A stretch of 64,000 bases of DNA from Janthinobacterium agaricidamnosum (lineage in GTDB: Bacteria > Pseudomonadota > Gammaproteobacteria > Burkholderiales > Burkholderiaceae_D): the NCBI RefSeq assembly GCF_003667705.1, contig NZ_CP033019.1, forward strand, positions 4,712,001 to 4,776,000, read 5' to 3'. Position numbers and translations under genes: made by a program. Positions 36,959 through 44,941 of this stretch are shown here, piece by piece. How positions within the stretch are numbered: the stretch's first letter is position 1; the number at the start of each line of letters is the position of its first letter. Below the pieces are notes generated by a model. That model was not told where the DNA came from. It did no database searches and saw nothing but the letters and a program-made list of their open reading frames with translations.

Positions 36959-36985
36959 CGTAATGTATCAAGTCCGTACATTACG
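36959..36985. promoter_or_regulatory. Perfect 9-bp dyad in the divergent promoter
   Basis: CGTAATGTA (36959-36967) and TACATTACG (36977-36985) are exact inverted complements with a 9-base spacer, midway between the two Pho-like boxes. It looks like an operator for a dimeric regulator shared by the divergent genes. Confidence 0.5.
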
Positions 36986-37004
36986 TCATGTAACAGACGC
37001 TGAC

Positions 37005-37026
37005 ATGTCACGCAGCTGACATATTG
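37005..37026 (+). promoter_or_regulatory. PhoB-box-like site facing the phosphoesterase gene
   Basis: ATGTCAC, GCAG, CTGACAT, ATTG: two heptamers with an 11-base period, sharing the core TGTCACGCAGC with the site on the opposite strand at 36925-36946. A -10-like TAGCAT lies at 37033-37038, and the start codon is at 37069, a usual distance. Confidence 0.65.
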
Positions 37027-37068
37027 CCTGCCTAGCATGCGACGTTTTCCACCCAGAAGGCATGAACA

Positions 37069-39189
37069 ATGAAACCGTACGCTCGCCCTGTCTTACGTCC
37101 CCTGCCAATCTTGCTGTCGCTGGGCCTGGCCGCCTGCGGCAGCAATTATGCGATCACGCCCAGCACCACGGGCCAGGTGATCGGCAGCTACTATGAAAAC
37201 GCCCAGGTATGCCTGGAAAGCGGCACCGCCAAGCTGACCTGCGACAGCGCTTCGACTCCCGTGCGCACGGCCGCCGACGGCAGCTACACGCTCGACGGCC
37301 AGGGCGCCGTGCTGGTGACCGTCGGCACGGACGCCATCCGCCATGAAGCCATCGGCGACAGCGGCAGCAAGGTGACGCAAAAACTGCTGCTGCGCGCCCC
37401 CGCCGGCCACAGCGCCTTCGTCAGCGCCCTGTCGACGGAACTGGCGCAAGTCATGGACGGCAATGGCGGCGACTTTGCGGCCGCCAGCAGCAAGCTGGCC
37501 GCGCGCATCGGCGTGTCCGAAGCGGGCCTGGCGTCCGACTTCAACAAGGCCAGCGGCGACGAGCTGGCGAAACTGAAGGCGGAAAACGCCAGCGTGACGG
37601 CCTTGATCGCCAGCGCCAGCGCGCAGGCGGCACCGGCCGACGCGCTGGCCGCCCTGAACGGCGCCCTGGCGCTGAACAATATCCAGACCATCGTCGTCAT
37701 CTACGCGGAAAACCGCGGCTTCGACAATCTGTACGGCCTGTTCCCGGGCGCGAACGGCGTGCCGGGCGTCAATCCCACGTCGACTTCCGCCTACGTGCCG
37801 CAGAAAGACTATGACGGCAGCACCCTGCCCGTGCTGCCGCCCACCTGGGGCGGCATGACGGCGGCCGGCCAGAGCACCGTCATCACGCAGGCGCAATCGG
37901 CCAACCTGCCGAACAAGCCGTTCCAGATCGACGATGCCGGCAGCCCCCTGTACCTGCCGCAATCGGTGATCACGCGCGACCTCGTGCACCGCTTCTACAA
38001 CAACCAGATGCAGATCAACGGCGGCGCCAACGACAAATTCGCGGCCTATTCCGACGCGGGCGGCCTGTCGATGGGCTATTACGACGGCAGCAAGATGCAG
38101 CTGTGGGACATCGCCAAACAATATGCGCTGGCCGACAATCTGTTCATCGGCGCGTTTGGCGGCTCCTTCCTCACGCACCAGTATCTGATCTGCGCCTGCG
38201 CGCCCACGTATCCGAACGCCGACACCTCGGTGGCCAAGGGCTCGATCGCGAAGATCGATGTCGACGCCAACGGCAACTTCGTGCGCCTGACGCCGTCCGC
38301 CACGGCGCCGACCACGGTCCTGAACGGCGCGCCCGCCTACGCCAACGACGGCGCGCTGACGCCGGCAGACGGCACGGGCATGTTCTACGCCGTCAACACC
38401 ATGCAGCCGCCGTTCCAGCCCAGCAGCAACGCCCCGGCATCGGCCGACAGCAGCAAGCTGTATGCGGACACGGGCAAGGCCAACACGCTGCCGCCGCAGA
38501 CGCAGACGAATATCGGCGACTTGCTCTCAGGGAAAAATATCGACTGGGCCTGGTATGCGGGCGCCTGGAAGGACACGACGGCCCTGGCCACAGCCAGCGC
38601 GCGCGCCGGCAGCTTCCCGAATCCGCCGAACTTCCAGTTCCACCACCAGCCGTTTAACTATTTTGCCAACATGGATCCCGTGAAGGCGCCCGCCTACCGG
38701 GCCGCCCACCTGCGCGATTTCGACAGCCAGTTCCTGGCCGACGCGGGCGCCGGCAAGCTGCCGCCCGTGACCTTCTACAAGCCGCAGGGCAATTTGAACC
38801 AGCATGCTGGCTACGCCAGCGTGGCCGACGGCGACGCGCACATCGCCAGCGTCATCGCCCAGCTGAAGAAGAGTCCGCAGTGGAAGAACATGCTGGTCAT
38901 CGTCACCTACGATGAAAACGGCGGCTTTTATGATCACGCCGCGCCGCCGAAGGGCGACCGCTGGGGCCCGGGCACGCGCGTACCGGCCATCCTCGTCTCG
39001 CCGTACGTGAAAAAGGGACTAGTTGACCATACGCAATACGATTCGGCTTCGATCCTGCGCGCCATCACGCACCGCTTCGCCCTGCCCGTGCTCGACGGCT
39101 TGAGCACGCGCGACAAGGCGCTGGTGGCCAACGGCGGCAAGCCGATGGGCGACTTCAGCGCCGCGCTGGCGCTGGTACCGCAAGAGTAA
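37069..39189 (+). CDS. AcpA/phospholipase C-superfamily phosphoesterase, lipoprotein
   Basis: This 706-residue exported phosphoesterase belongs to PF04185 (acid phosphatase AcpA and bacterial phospholipase C). It has a lipoprotein signal (LLSLGLAACGS), an extra N-terminal ~200 residues including a carboxypeptidase-like beta segment (TPVRTAADGSYTLDGQGAVLVTV), then the catalytic domain. Family motifs are VVIYAENRGFDNLYGLFPG (the metal/nucleophile region), FIGAFGGSFLTHQYLICAC, and VTYDENGGFYDHAAPP. It probably releases phosphate from organic phosphates outside the cell. The Pho-like box upstream fits induction by phosphate starvation. It is convergent with the following minus-strand gene. Confidence 0.88.
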   Translation: MKPYARPVLRPLPILLSLGLAACGSNYAITPSTTGQVIGSYYENAQVCLESGTAKLTCDSASTPVRTAADGSYTLDGQGAVLVTVGTDAIRHEAIGDSGSKVTQKLLLRAPAGHSAFVSALSTELAQVMDGNGGDFAAASSKLAARIGVSEAGLASDFNKASGDELAKLKAENASVTALIASASAQAAPADALAALNGALALNNIQTIVVIYAENRGFDNLYGLFPGANGVPGVNPTSTSAYVPQKDYDGSTLPVLPPTWGGMTAAGQSTVITQAQSANLPNKPFQIDDAGSPLYLPQSVITRDLVHRFYNNQMQINGGANDKFAAYSDAGGLSMGYYDGSKMQLWDIAKQYALADNLFIGAFGGSFLTHQYLICACAPTYPNADTSVAKGSIAKIDVDANGNFVRLTPSATAPTTVLNGAPAYANDGALTPADGTGMFYAVNTMQPPFQPSSNAPASADSSKLYADTGKANTLPPQTQTNIGDLLSGKNIDWAWYAGAWKDTTALATASARAGSFPNPPNFQFHHQPFNYFANMDPVKAPAYRAAHLRDFDSQFLADAGAGKLPPVTFYKPQGNLNQHAGYASVADGDAHIASVIAQLKKSPQWKNMLVIVTYDENGGFYDHAAPPKGDRWGPGTRVPAILVSPYVKKGLVDHTQYDSASILRAITHRFALPVLDGLSTRDKALVANGGKPMGDFSAALALVPQE

Positions 39190-39229
39190 GCGTCGATAGG
39201 GGAAGCGGCGGGCGTTTTAGTTGTTGGCG

Positions 39230-40183
39230 CTACTGGCCCGGGGATGCATCGAGCAGCGAGCGTTCGAGCAATTGCGACAAGGCCGCGCGCAGCGCCTGCG
39301 TGCGCGCCGCCAGTTCCGGCCGCTTGTAGCGCTCGGCGGCGATCAGGCTATTTTCCAGGCAGACGCGGTCGCCCTTGGCCAGGCAGGCGTCGGCCAGGTC
39401 GAGCAGGGCGCTGGCTTGCGCCACTTTCACTTTGGCGTCGAGTTCCAGGGTGTCGGGATCGTCGCCCCAGCGCTTCACATAGGCGGCCAGGCGCGTGGCG
39501 GCCAGCTCCGGCTTGCCCGCGTCGAGGGCCTGCTGGACGCTGCCTTGCAACGCCGTCCACGCCTGCGCCCGCTGCTGTTGCCTGTCGCAAGTAGCGGCGG
39601 ACTTGCTGATATTCGCCTGCAAGCGCTTGATCTGCGCGGCGGGCGCCTTGGCGCTTTTCAGCACGGCCAGCGCGCTGCGCGCCCCATCCAGGTCGCACTG
39701 CGCCGCCAGCGCGGTGGCGGCCTCGACCTGTTCCGCCACGCTGGCCGGCTTGTCGGCCGGCTTGTTATAAAACCAGATACCGGTCAGCACCACGGCCGCC
39801 GCGATCCACGTGCGCAAGCGCACGGGCGGGCGCGGCGGCGGCACCGAGCCCCTGCCGGCAGGCTTGGCGGGCGGCGCCTTGGCCGGTGCGGCAGCCGGCG
39901 GCGGGGCCGGCTGGGGAGCGGAAGCTGGCTGAGGGGCGGGTTGCGGCGGGGGTTGCGGCGCGGGTTGCGGCGTGGAAATCGGCGGGGCGACGGGCACCGG
40001 CGGCGGCATGCGCGGCACCGGCGGCGGCGCCACTACCTTCTCCAGAACAGGCGCTTGCGCCACCTGGCGCGCGCCGCAAAACGGACAATGCGCCACGCGT
40101 AGCGGCAAAGTCCGGCCGCAGGCGGCGTTGATGCAAACGTCATTCACTGTTTCAAGCACATTCCAACCTTTTCCTGGAGTCAT
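39230..40183 (-). CDS. Uncharacterised zinc-ribbon, Pro-rich, single-TM protein
   Basis: The 317 residues show four parts: an N-terminal zinc-ribbon-like CINAACGR..(11 residues)..CPFCG (about 17-40); a ~75-residue proline/alanine-rich linker; one TM helix near 128-144 (TWIAAAVVLTGIWFY); and an alpha-helical C-terminal domain with regularly spaced Cys (AAQCDLDGARSALAVL, ALLDLADACLAKGDRVCLEN). It looks like a membrane-tethered sensor or scaffold, but I do not recognise a function. ATG 40183 lacks a good ribosome site; GTG 40159 preceded by AAAAGG may be the true start. It is divergent from the next gene pair. Confidence 0.7.
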   Translation of the reverse strand: MTPGKGWNVLETVNDVCINAACGRTLPLRVAHCPFCGARQVAQAPVLEKVVAPPPVPRMPPPVPVAPPISTPQPAPQPPPQPAPQPASAPQPAPPPAAAPAKAPPAKPAGRGSVPPPRPPVRLRTWIAAAVVLTGIWFYNKPADKPASVAEQVEAATALAAQCDLDGARSALAVLKSAKAPAAQIKRLQANISKSAATCDRQQQRAQAWTALQGSVQQALDAGKPELAATRLAAYVKRWGDDPDTLELDAKVKVAQASALLDLADACLAKGDRVCLENSLIAAERYKRPELAARTQALRAALSQLLERSLLDASPGQ

Positions 40184-40327
40184 TCCACTGCGTTCTGCCG
40201 CAATATTACCTTACGCGGCCAAGGCAACGGCGCACCGGCCCCGTGTTCCCTTGCCTTGATACCAATCAAAAAGCCTCCGCCGCCGCGGCCTAAGCTACAA
40301 GCACAGGCCAAGGACAAGGAGAACGCC

Positions 40328-41200
40328 ATGTCAGCCCACCTGATCATCGAAGACGGCCAGCCCTGGTGGGACAGCGCCGATATCTGGGTCGTGCCCGGCA
40401 ATGATCCGAATGGCCCGCCCGGCGCACCCATTGCCGGCACCAGCAATTACCTGTGGGGCCGCGTGCACAACACGGGCAACAGCGCCTCGAACGGCGTGCG
40501 CGTGGACTTTTACTGGGCCGATCCTTCCGGCCAGATCGCCGTCGGCGCCGCCACGCAGATCGGCTCCGCGTTTGCCGACCTGCCGCCCGGCGCCACGCAG
40601 GAAGTGCTGTGCCTGGTACCGTGGGTGCCCGTCATCGTCAATGGCGGCCACGAATGCCTGCTGGCCGTGGCCCACGGGCCTGGCGACGTCAACCCGCTGC
40701 CCGACCCGCTGCCCAACGGTTTTCCCTTCCAGCCCAAGCAGCACGACCAGATCGCCCAGCGCAACGTCAACGTGGTGCTGGCGGCCAGGCGCGCGCAGTT
40801 GCTGGCCATCGCGGTGGCGGCCCTGCCCCGCGAAACGAAAAAAGTGGAACTGCAGATCGAGTATGGCGGCGAGCTGCCGGAGCGCCTGCTGGCCACCCTC
40901 GGGCTTGAGCGATGGCAGCCGGCCAGGGACGCACAGCTGGTCGCAGGCCTGGCGCGTACGCCCCATTGCAATGGCGACGCGCCCGGCGAGCAAACACTGG
41001 TGCTGGAAGTGCCGCGCGGCCAGGCGCAGGCCGTGTATCTGAGCGTGCGCGCCGAAGCCTTGCCGCCACGCCAGTATGCGCTGCTGCGCGTGCTGGAAAC
41101 CCAGGATGGCAAGCTGCTGGGCGGCGTCACGTATGTCGTCACCGACCTGGAGAAAGAGCAAGCGCAAGAACAGCAAAGCCCCGAGGAGCAAGCATCATGA
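40328..41200 (+). CDS. Uncharacterised beta-rich protein, first gene of a coupled pair
   Basis: This 290-residue protein has no signal peptide or TM helix. The N-terminal ~150 residues look like a CARDB/Ig-like beta-sandwich (ADIWVVPGNDPNGPPG, LWGRVHNTGNSASNGVRVDFYWADPSGQ, LPPGATQEVLCLVPWVPV, NGGHECLLAVAHGPGD). The C-terminal ~130 residues may form a second beta domain (VELQIEYGGELPERLL, EQTLVLEVPRGQAQAVYLSV). The tail is Glu/Gln-rich. ATG 40328 follows an AAGGAG site; the frame is open to 40256. Its TGA overlaps the ATG of the next gene. I do not recognise the family; partnership with the next gene is inferred. Confidence 0.72.
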   Translation: MSAHLIIEDGQPWWDSADIWVVPGNDPNGPPGAPIAGTSNYLWGRVHNTGNSASNGVRVDFYWADPSGQIAVGAATQIGSAFADLPPGATQEVLCLVPWVPVIVNGGHECLLAVAHGPGDVNPLPDPLPNGFPFQPKQHDQIAQRNVNVVLAARRAQLLAIAVAALPRETKKVELQIEYGGELPERLLATLGLERWQPARDAQLVAGLARTPHCNGDAPGEQTLVLEVPRGQAQAVYLSVRAEALPPRQYALLRVLETQDGKLLGGVTYVVTDLEKEQAQEQQSPEEQAS

Positions 41201-42699
41201 GCGACACACCCCTGCAGGTGCTGACGCGGCCGTTCGCGATCGAGCCCGTCACCAATATCATGCTGCCCGATGGCATCTTCGACAATGCCATCTATGGCTT
41301 GCGCATTGCCGCCCACGTCACCAATATGTCCGGCAGCGCCCTGACGAATGTCACGGTGTACCTGGAAAGCGTGGGCGACCCCGGCATCGTGCCCGTGGCG
41401 CGCACCTTTTTCTTTGCCAGCATTCCCGCCGGCGCGGCCATGCTGGTCATGTGGGATGCCGATTTCCAGCATGCGGCGCCCGGCAAGAGGCTCGTCAGCT
41501 TTGTCGCCAAGGCGGACGGCTACACGCCGCACCGCTCGATCCAGCAAATCTTCGTGTCGCAGACGCGCTTTGACAGCACGACCAACACCTACACGTGTAC
41601 GGTCGAGGAAGGCACGCTGGAACTGTCCAAGCCGCAGGGCCATCTGCCGGGCAAGCGCTGGGGCAGCACGGGCACGGATGGGAAGGAGTGCCGCTGCCCG
41701 CCCGGCCTGGGCCCCATCGTACCGACCGGCATGACCCTCGTCTGGACGCCGAACCCCGCCTATGCGGGCACGCATGGCGAGCTGCCGTTTTCCGACCCGT
41801 GGTGGAAGGTTCTCGCCATCATCATCGCCATCATCGCCGCGCTGGTGGCCATCATTGCCGCCGCGCTCGGCTCCGGCAAGGCCAGCTTCAGCGTGGGCGG
41901 CAGTTTCGAGGAAACGGAACCCGACGTGCATTGCTGTTCGCTGGAAGGGGCCGGCTCCGGCCAGCCCGAGTTCACGGTGGCGGGCGTGGCCTCGGCCATC
42001 GCTTCGGGCGCCATCGCCGTCGCCTGCTCCGATATCGCCGACCCGTTCTGGCGTGGTCAGGAAGCAACACCACCGGCCGCTGGCGAACTGACCCTGGCCG
42101 AGCGCGTGGTGGCGAAATGGGTGTTGCCGGAAGCGCCGAATGCGGGCCTGCCCTATACGGCCGACATCAGCTGGGAGTACGATCGTTTCACCACGGGCGC
42201 CACCTACCAGCATGCGGTGACCGAAACGCAAGTCAACATCCACGTGGCGGGGCCGGTGGAAACGGATACGCCCGCCGTCGTGCAAGCCTACGAACCGTTG
42301 TGGCTGCGCGCCAGTTTCAAGCGCGACAACGGCAATGTCTTCCGCGGCACGGAGCTGTATGCGTTCGTGCTGTTCCAGGCGCCGCAGGGCCTGTATTTCG
42401 TCGAATCGCTGACCGACGACGGCCTGGGCTTCGACCCGGGTGCCAACGACGGCGTCTATGCAGGCAGCCTGGACTTGAAGCGCGCTTACCGCACCCTGCT
42501 GCAATATGATCAAAAAGTCTACGGCACCTGGAGAGTCTTCGTCTTCGCCCAGGACGTCAACCTGACCAAGCCGGGCACGCCGCCCGAAATCGCCGCCCAG
42601 CACATCGGCGGCATGTTCGTCGCCAGCGCCATCGAAATCACCTTCGACGATACCCTGCCCTGCCCGCTCAAGGCGCAGGCGAATATCATCGTGGTGTAG
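41197..42699 (+). CDS. Uncharacterised 500-residue protein with central hydrophobic helix
   Basis: This protein is coupled to the preceding gene by a 4-base ATGA overlap. The N-terminal ~150 residues are beta-rich (YGLRIAAHVTNMSGSALTNV, SFVAKADGYTPHRS). A Cys-containing segment ECRCPPGLGP follows, then a very hydrophobic stretch near 205-225 (KVLAIIIAIIAALVAIIAAAL) and a Cys pair (VHCCSL). The C-terminal ~230 residues are again Ig-like, with FDPGANDGVYAGSLDL, a pattern seen in choice-of-anchor-type domains. There is no N-terminal signal peptide, so the mid-protein helix is unusual and could be a membrane-insertion segment. No known family is assigned. Confidence 0.72.
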   Translation: MSDTPLQVLTRPFAIEPVTNIMLPDGIFDNAIYGLRIAAHVTNMSGSALTNVTVYLESVGDPGIVPVARTFFFASIPAGAAMLVMWDADFQHAAPGKRLVSFVAKADGYTPHRSIQQIFVSQTRFDSTTNTYTCTVEEGTLELSKPQGHLPGKRWGSTGTDGKECRCPPGLGPIVPTGMTLVWTPNPAYAGTHGELPFSDPWWKVLAIIIAIIAALVAIIAAALGSGKASFSVGGSFEETEPDVHCCSLEGAGSGQPEFTVAGVASAIASGAIAVACSDIADPFWRGQEATPPAAGELTLAERVVAKWVLPEAPNAGLPYTADISWEYDRFTTGATYQHAVTETQVNIHVAGPVETDTPAVVQAYEPLWLRASFKRDNGNVFRGTELYAFVLFQAPQGLYFVESLTDDGLGFDPGANDGVYAGSLDLKRAYRTLLQYDQKVYGTWRVFVFAQDVNLTKPGTPPEIAAQHIGGMFVASAIEITFDDTLPCPLKAQANIIVV

Positions 42700-42740
42700 C
42701 AAGGAGCGAGAAGCAAGAAGCGAAGTCAGGCGTAGGTCGC

Positions 42741-42780
42741 GTAGGTCGGATTAGCGGGGCAACGCCCCGCGTAATCCGAC
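42741..42780. repeat. Intergenic hairpin repeat, copy 3
   Basis: It starts GTAGGTCGGATTAGC; arms GTCGGATTA (42745-42753) and TAATCCGAC (42772-42780) enclose a second stem GCGGGGC/GCCCCGC around AAC. This is the same family as the copies at 341-373 and 392-431. A partial GTAGGTCGC lies just before it (42732-42740). Confidence 0.8.
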
Positions 42781-42825
42781 ACATTGTTGACTCCAAGCCC
42801 ACGCGACAGTGGCCGCGCAAGCATG

Positions 42826-43080
42826 CAGGGCCAAGCGCCGCCCCGAAGACAGTACGCCAGGACCGGGGGAAAGCCTACAAACTGTGGCCTTTCGTACAGC
42901 CATTCGTAAGCGCGCCAAGAGCGGCTGAGAAAATGCTCAGGGCCAAGCGCCGCCCCGAAGACAGTACGCCAGGACCGAGGGAAAGGCTACAAACTGTGGC
43001 CTTTCGTACAGCCATTCGTAAGCGCGCCAAGAGCGGCTGAGAAAATGCTCAGGGCTAGGCGCCGCCTCGAAGACAGTACG
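42826..43080. repeat. 112-bp tandem repeat, two full copies and one partial
   Basis: Copy 1 (42826-42937) and copy 2 (42938-43049) differ at only two positions by hand comparison; a third, diverged partial copy begins at 43050. Each unit carries an open frame ending ...RTAIRKRAKSG then TGA. In copy 2 it runs from ATG 42933 to TGA 43040 (35 basic residues), and the next ATG (43045) comes four bases after that stop. In copy 1 the same frame lacks this ATG but could start at GTG 42809. The third frame runs into the 3' end of the convergent gene at 43133. Nothing else was found in the 42700-43132 gap apart from the hairpin repeat. Confidence 0.85.
42933..43040 (+). CDS. Possible 35-residue basic peptide in repeat copy 2
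   Basis: It starts MLRAKRRPEDSTPGPRE and ends RTAIRKRAKSG; about a third of the residues are Arg or Lys. No ribosome-binding site is seen other than the AAGAG/GAAA sequence at the end of the previous copy. It is nearly identical to the frame in copy 1. The coding status is uncertain: the frame may simply be a by-product of the repeat. Confidence 0.25.
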   Translation: MLRAKRRPEDSTPGPRERLQTVAFRTAIRKRAKSG

Positions 43081-43132
43081 TCAGTACGGCGAGAGGCAGG
43101 CAACAACGCCTTGGGCGTTTTATCAGCCGCTC

Positions 43133-43579
43133 TTACACCTTGACCGCGTCGGCCTTGGCAATAACCGTGCGCGGAATGATATCCATCGCCGGACACGTAT
43201 CCATCGCATCCGAATACGCGAGCCAGCGCTGCAGGCTTTCCATGCGGCGGATGGTGATGCCCTTGCCATTGATGTAGCCGATCTGCTCGAAATTGGCGGG
43301 GCTGGTGGTCAGTTTCGACACGGTGGGCGCATTGTCGACGAGGCGGTCGTAGGCCTTGCGCGCCTTGTGCTCCCACTTGGCCAGCGCGGGGTCGTCAAAG
43401 CGGTTGCTTTCAAAATACACGGTAATGGTGCGGTCGTGGTTGGCAAAGCCGACGATGGCCGCACCTTTGCGTATGGTCAACAGGACATCTTCCTTGACGC
43501 CTGTGACGGGAACGAACACGGCAGCACGGCCATCCGCATCCGGCCGCTCCATGGGAATATCTTGTCCGATTATGCTCAT
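43133..43579 (-). CDS. Uncharacterised protein of ~148 residues
   Basis: A compact soluble protein without a signal peptide. Sections such as AAVFVPVTGVKEDVLLTIRK, GAAIVGFANHDRTITVYFES and FEQIGYINGKGITIRRMESL suggest an alpha/beta fold. I do not recognise the family. ATG 43579 is preceded by GTG 43582 in frame; either could start. The 3' end abuts the 112-bp tandem repeat, whose last partial copy runs into it. It has 288 bases of upstream sequence without another gene. Confidence 0.6.
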   Translation of the reverse strand: MSIIGQDIPMERPDADGRAAVFVPVTGVKEDVLLTIRKGAAIVGFANHDRTITVYFESNRFDDPALAKWEHKARKAYDRLVDNAPTVSKLTTSPANFEQIGYINGKGITIRRMESLQRWLAYSDAMDTCPAMDIIPRTVIAKADAVKV

Positions 43580-43806
43580 CACATCACACTCTTAGTCTTC
43601 GCCTGTTGGCTTGTTGTCCCTGCTTCACTGAAAGCATGCCACCGTGCGCATGCGCGCCTTTGCCGCTGCGCCGGACCGCTTCCAGGCTCGCTGCCATGCC
43701 CTGTCATACCGGTTCATACCATTTTTCAAATAATACATTGCCGGAAAGCACTACACAAGATAATCAGGGGCGCGGCAGCCGCCTGTCCTCCGCCGGATGG
43801 GGAATG

Positions 43807-43834
43807 GTGACGGCCGGGGCAATCGCCTTATAAT
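43807..43834 (+). promoter_or_regulatory. Candidate promoter of the M29/NicX-like gene
   Basis: GTGACG (43807-43812), a 16-base spacer and a perfect TATAAT (43829-43834), 34 bases before the start codon. The rest of the 43580-43867 gap holds no gene that I can support. Confidence 0.5.
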
Positions 43835-43867
43835 GCTGCGATTACTTCACGCCCCCACCTTCGCACC

Positions 43868-44938
43868 ATGACGCTTCCCGAGAATGACACCAGCCGGCTC
43901 GATGCCATCAGCGCCGCCGCCACCGAAGTGGCCGCGCAAAACGTGGCCGACCTGCTGGCCATGGCCATCCGCCACCGCCCGGACGAACCGTCCCTGATCG
44001 TCTGCGACAAGCGCAGCTGGCTCAACGTGGTGCTGACGGAAGCGTATCGCCAGGCCTTGCCGGACGCCACCTTCATCGATTTCGACGAGGTCACGCCCGA
44101 CGCCGTACTGGCCGCGTTTGCCGAACTGCCGGCCGGCAGCCTCGTCGTGCTGATCCAGTCGACCAGCTTCCGCCTGGAAGCGTTCCGCATCCGCATCGAA
44201 CTGTTCAAGCGGGGCCTGAAAGTGATCGAACACGTGCATCTGTCGCGCATGCCCGGCGTACAGGGGCTGCACTACATCGCGTCGCTGGCTTACGACCCTT
44301 CCTATTACCGCGGCGTCGGCCATGCACTGAAAGCGCGCATCGACGGCGCCCGCCACGGCATGGTCGACAGCGGCGGCGAGCAGCTGGTCTTCGCGTCCCC
44401 GTTCGAATCGGCCAAGCTCAATATCGGCGACTACAGCGGCATGAACAATATCGGCGGCCAGTTCCCCCTGGGCGAAGTATTCACGGAAGCGCAGGACCTG
44501 GAAGCGGTGAACGGGCGCGTGCGCATCTTCGTCTTCGGCGACACGCACTTCATGGTCAACCGCCCCGATACGCCGATCACCCTGATCATCGACAAGGGCA
44601 GAGTCACGGGCACGGAGCACGCCACGCCGGAATTTACCGCCATGCTCGAGATCATCCGCGCACATGAAGGTGAAGTGTGGGTGCGCGAACTGGGCTTCGG
44701 CATGAACCGCGCCTTTTCGCGCGAGCAGCTGGTCAACGACATCGGCACGTATGAACGCATGTGCGGCATCCATCTGTCGCTGGGCGCCAAGCACGGCGTG
44801 TATACAAAACCGCAATTCAAGCGCAAGGATGCGCGCTACCACGTCGACATCTTCGCCGTCACCGAAGCCGTCTACCTGGACGACGAGCGCGTGTATGCCG
44901 ATGGCGCCTGGACGGTGGAACCGGTCGCGTTCAATTGA
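43868..44938 (+). CDS. M29 aminopeptidase / NicX-like metalloenzyme
   Basis: This 356-residue cytoplasmic protein resembles the M29 aminopeptidase / 2,5-dihydroxypyridine dioxygenase (NicX) fold group. The N-terminal half is an alpha/beta domain (SLIVCDKRSWLNVVLTEAY, SLVVLIQSTSFRLEAFRIR). The C-terminal half carries the expected metal-ligand pattern: GQFPLGEVFTEA (Glu), EVWVRELGFGMN (Glu), CGIHLSLGAKHG (His) and RYHVDIF (His-x-Asp). It is a stand-alone gene, so the substrate (peptide or aromatic ring) is not indicated. It has only a 3-base gap to the convergent LysR gene. Confidence 0.65.
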   Translation: MTLPENDTSRLDAISAAATEVAAQNVADLLAMAIRHRPDEPSLIVCDKRSWLNVVLTEAYRQALPDATFIDFDEVTPDAVLAAFAELPAGSLVVLIQSTSFRLEAFRIRIELFKRGLKVIEHVHLSRMPGVQGLHYIASLAYDPSYYRGVGHALKARIDGARHGMVDSGGEQLVFASPFESAKLNIGDYSGMNNIGGQFPLGEVFTEAQDLEAVNGRVRIFVFGDTHFMVNRPDTPITLIIDKGRVTGTEHATPEFTAMLEIIRAHEGEVWVRELGFGMNRAFSREQLVNDIGTYERMCGIHLSLGAKHGVYTKPQFKRKDARYHVDIFAVTEAVYLDDERVYADGAWTVEPVAFN

Positions 44939-44941
44939 CCG

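Noticed and set aside
37000-37022. Direct repeat of CTGACAT with 16-base spacing as a Pho box
   Set aside because: PhoB sites have an 11-base period; the ATGTCAC/CTGACAT pair at 37005-37022 fits that period and matches the site on the other strand.
40328-42699. A toxin-immunity or secretion-system effector pair
   Set aside because: No PAAR, Rhs, VgrG or toxin motif is visible, and no secretion genes are nearby; kept only as an unknown pair.
42700-43132. CRISPR-like array because of the tandem repeats
   Set aside because: The repeats are contiguous 112-bp units without spacers and no cas genes are near.
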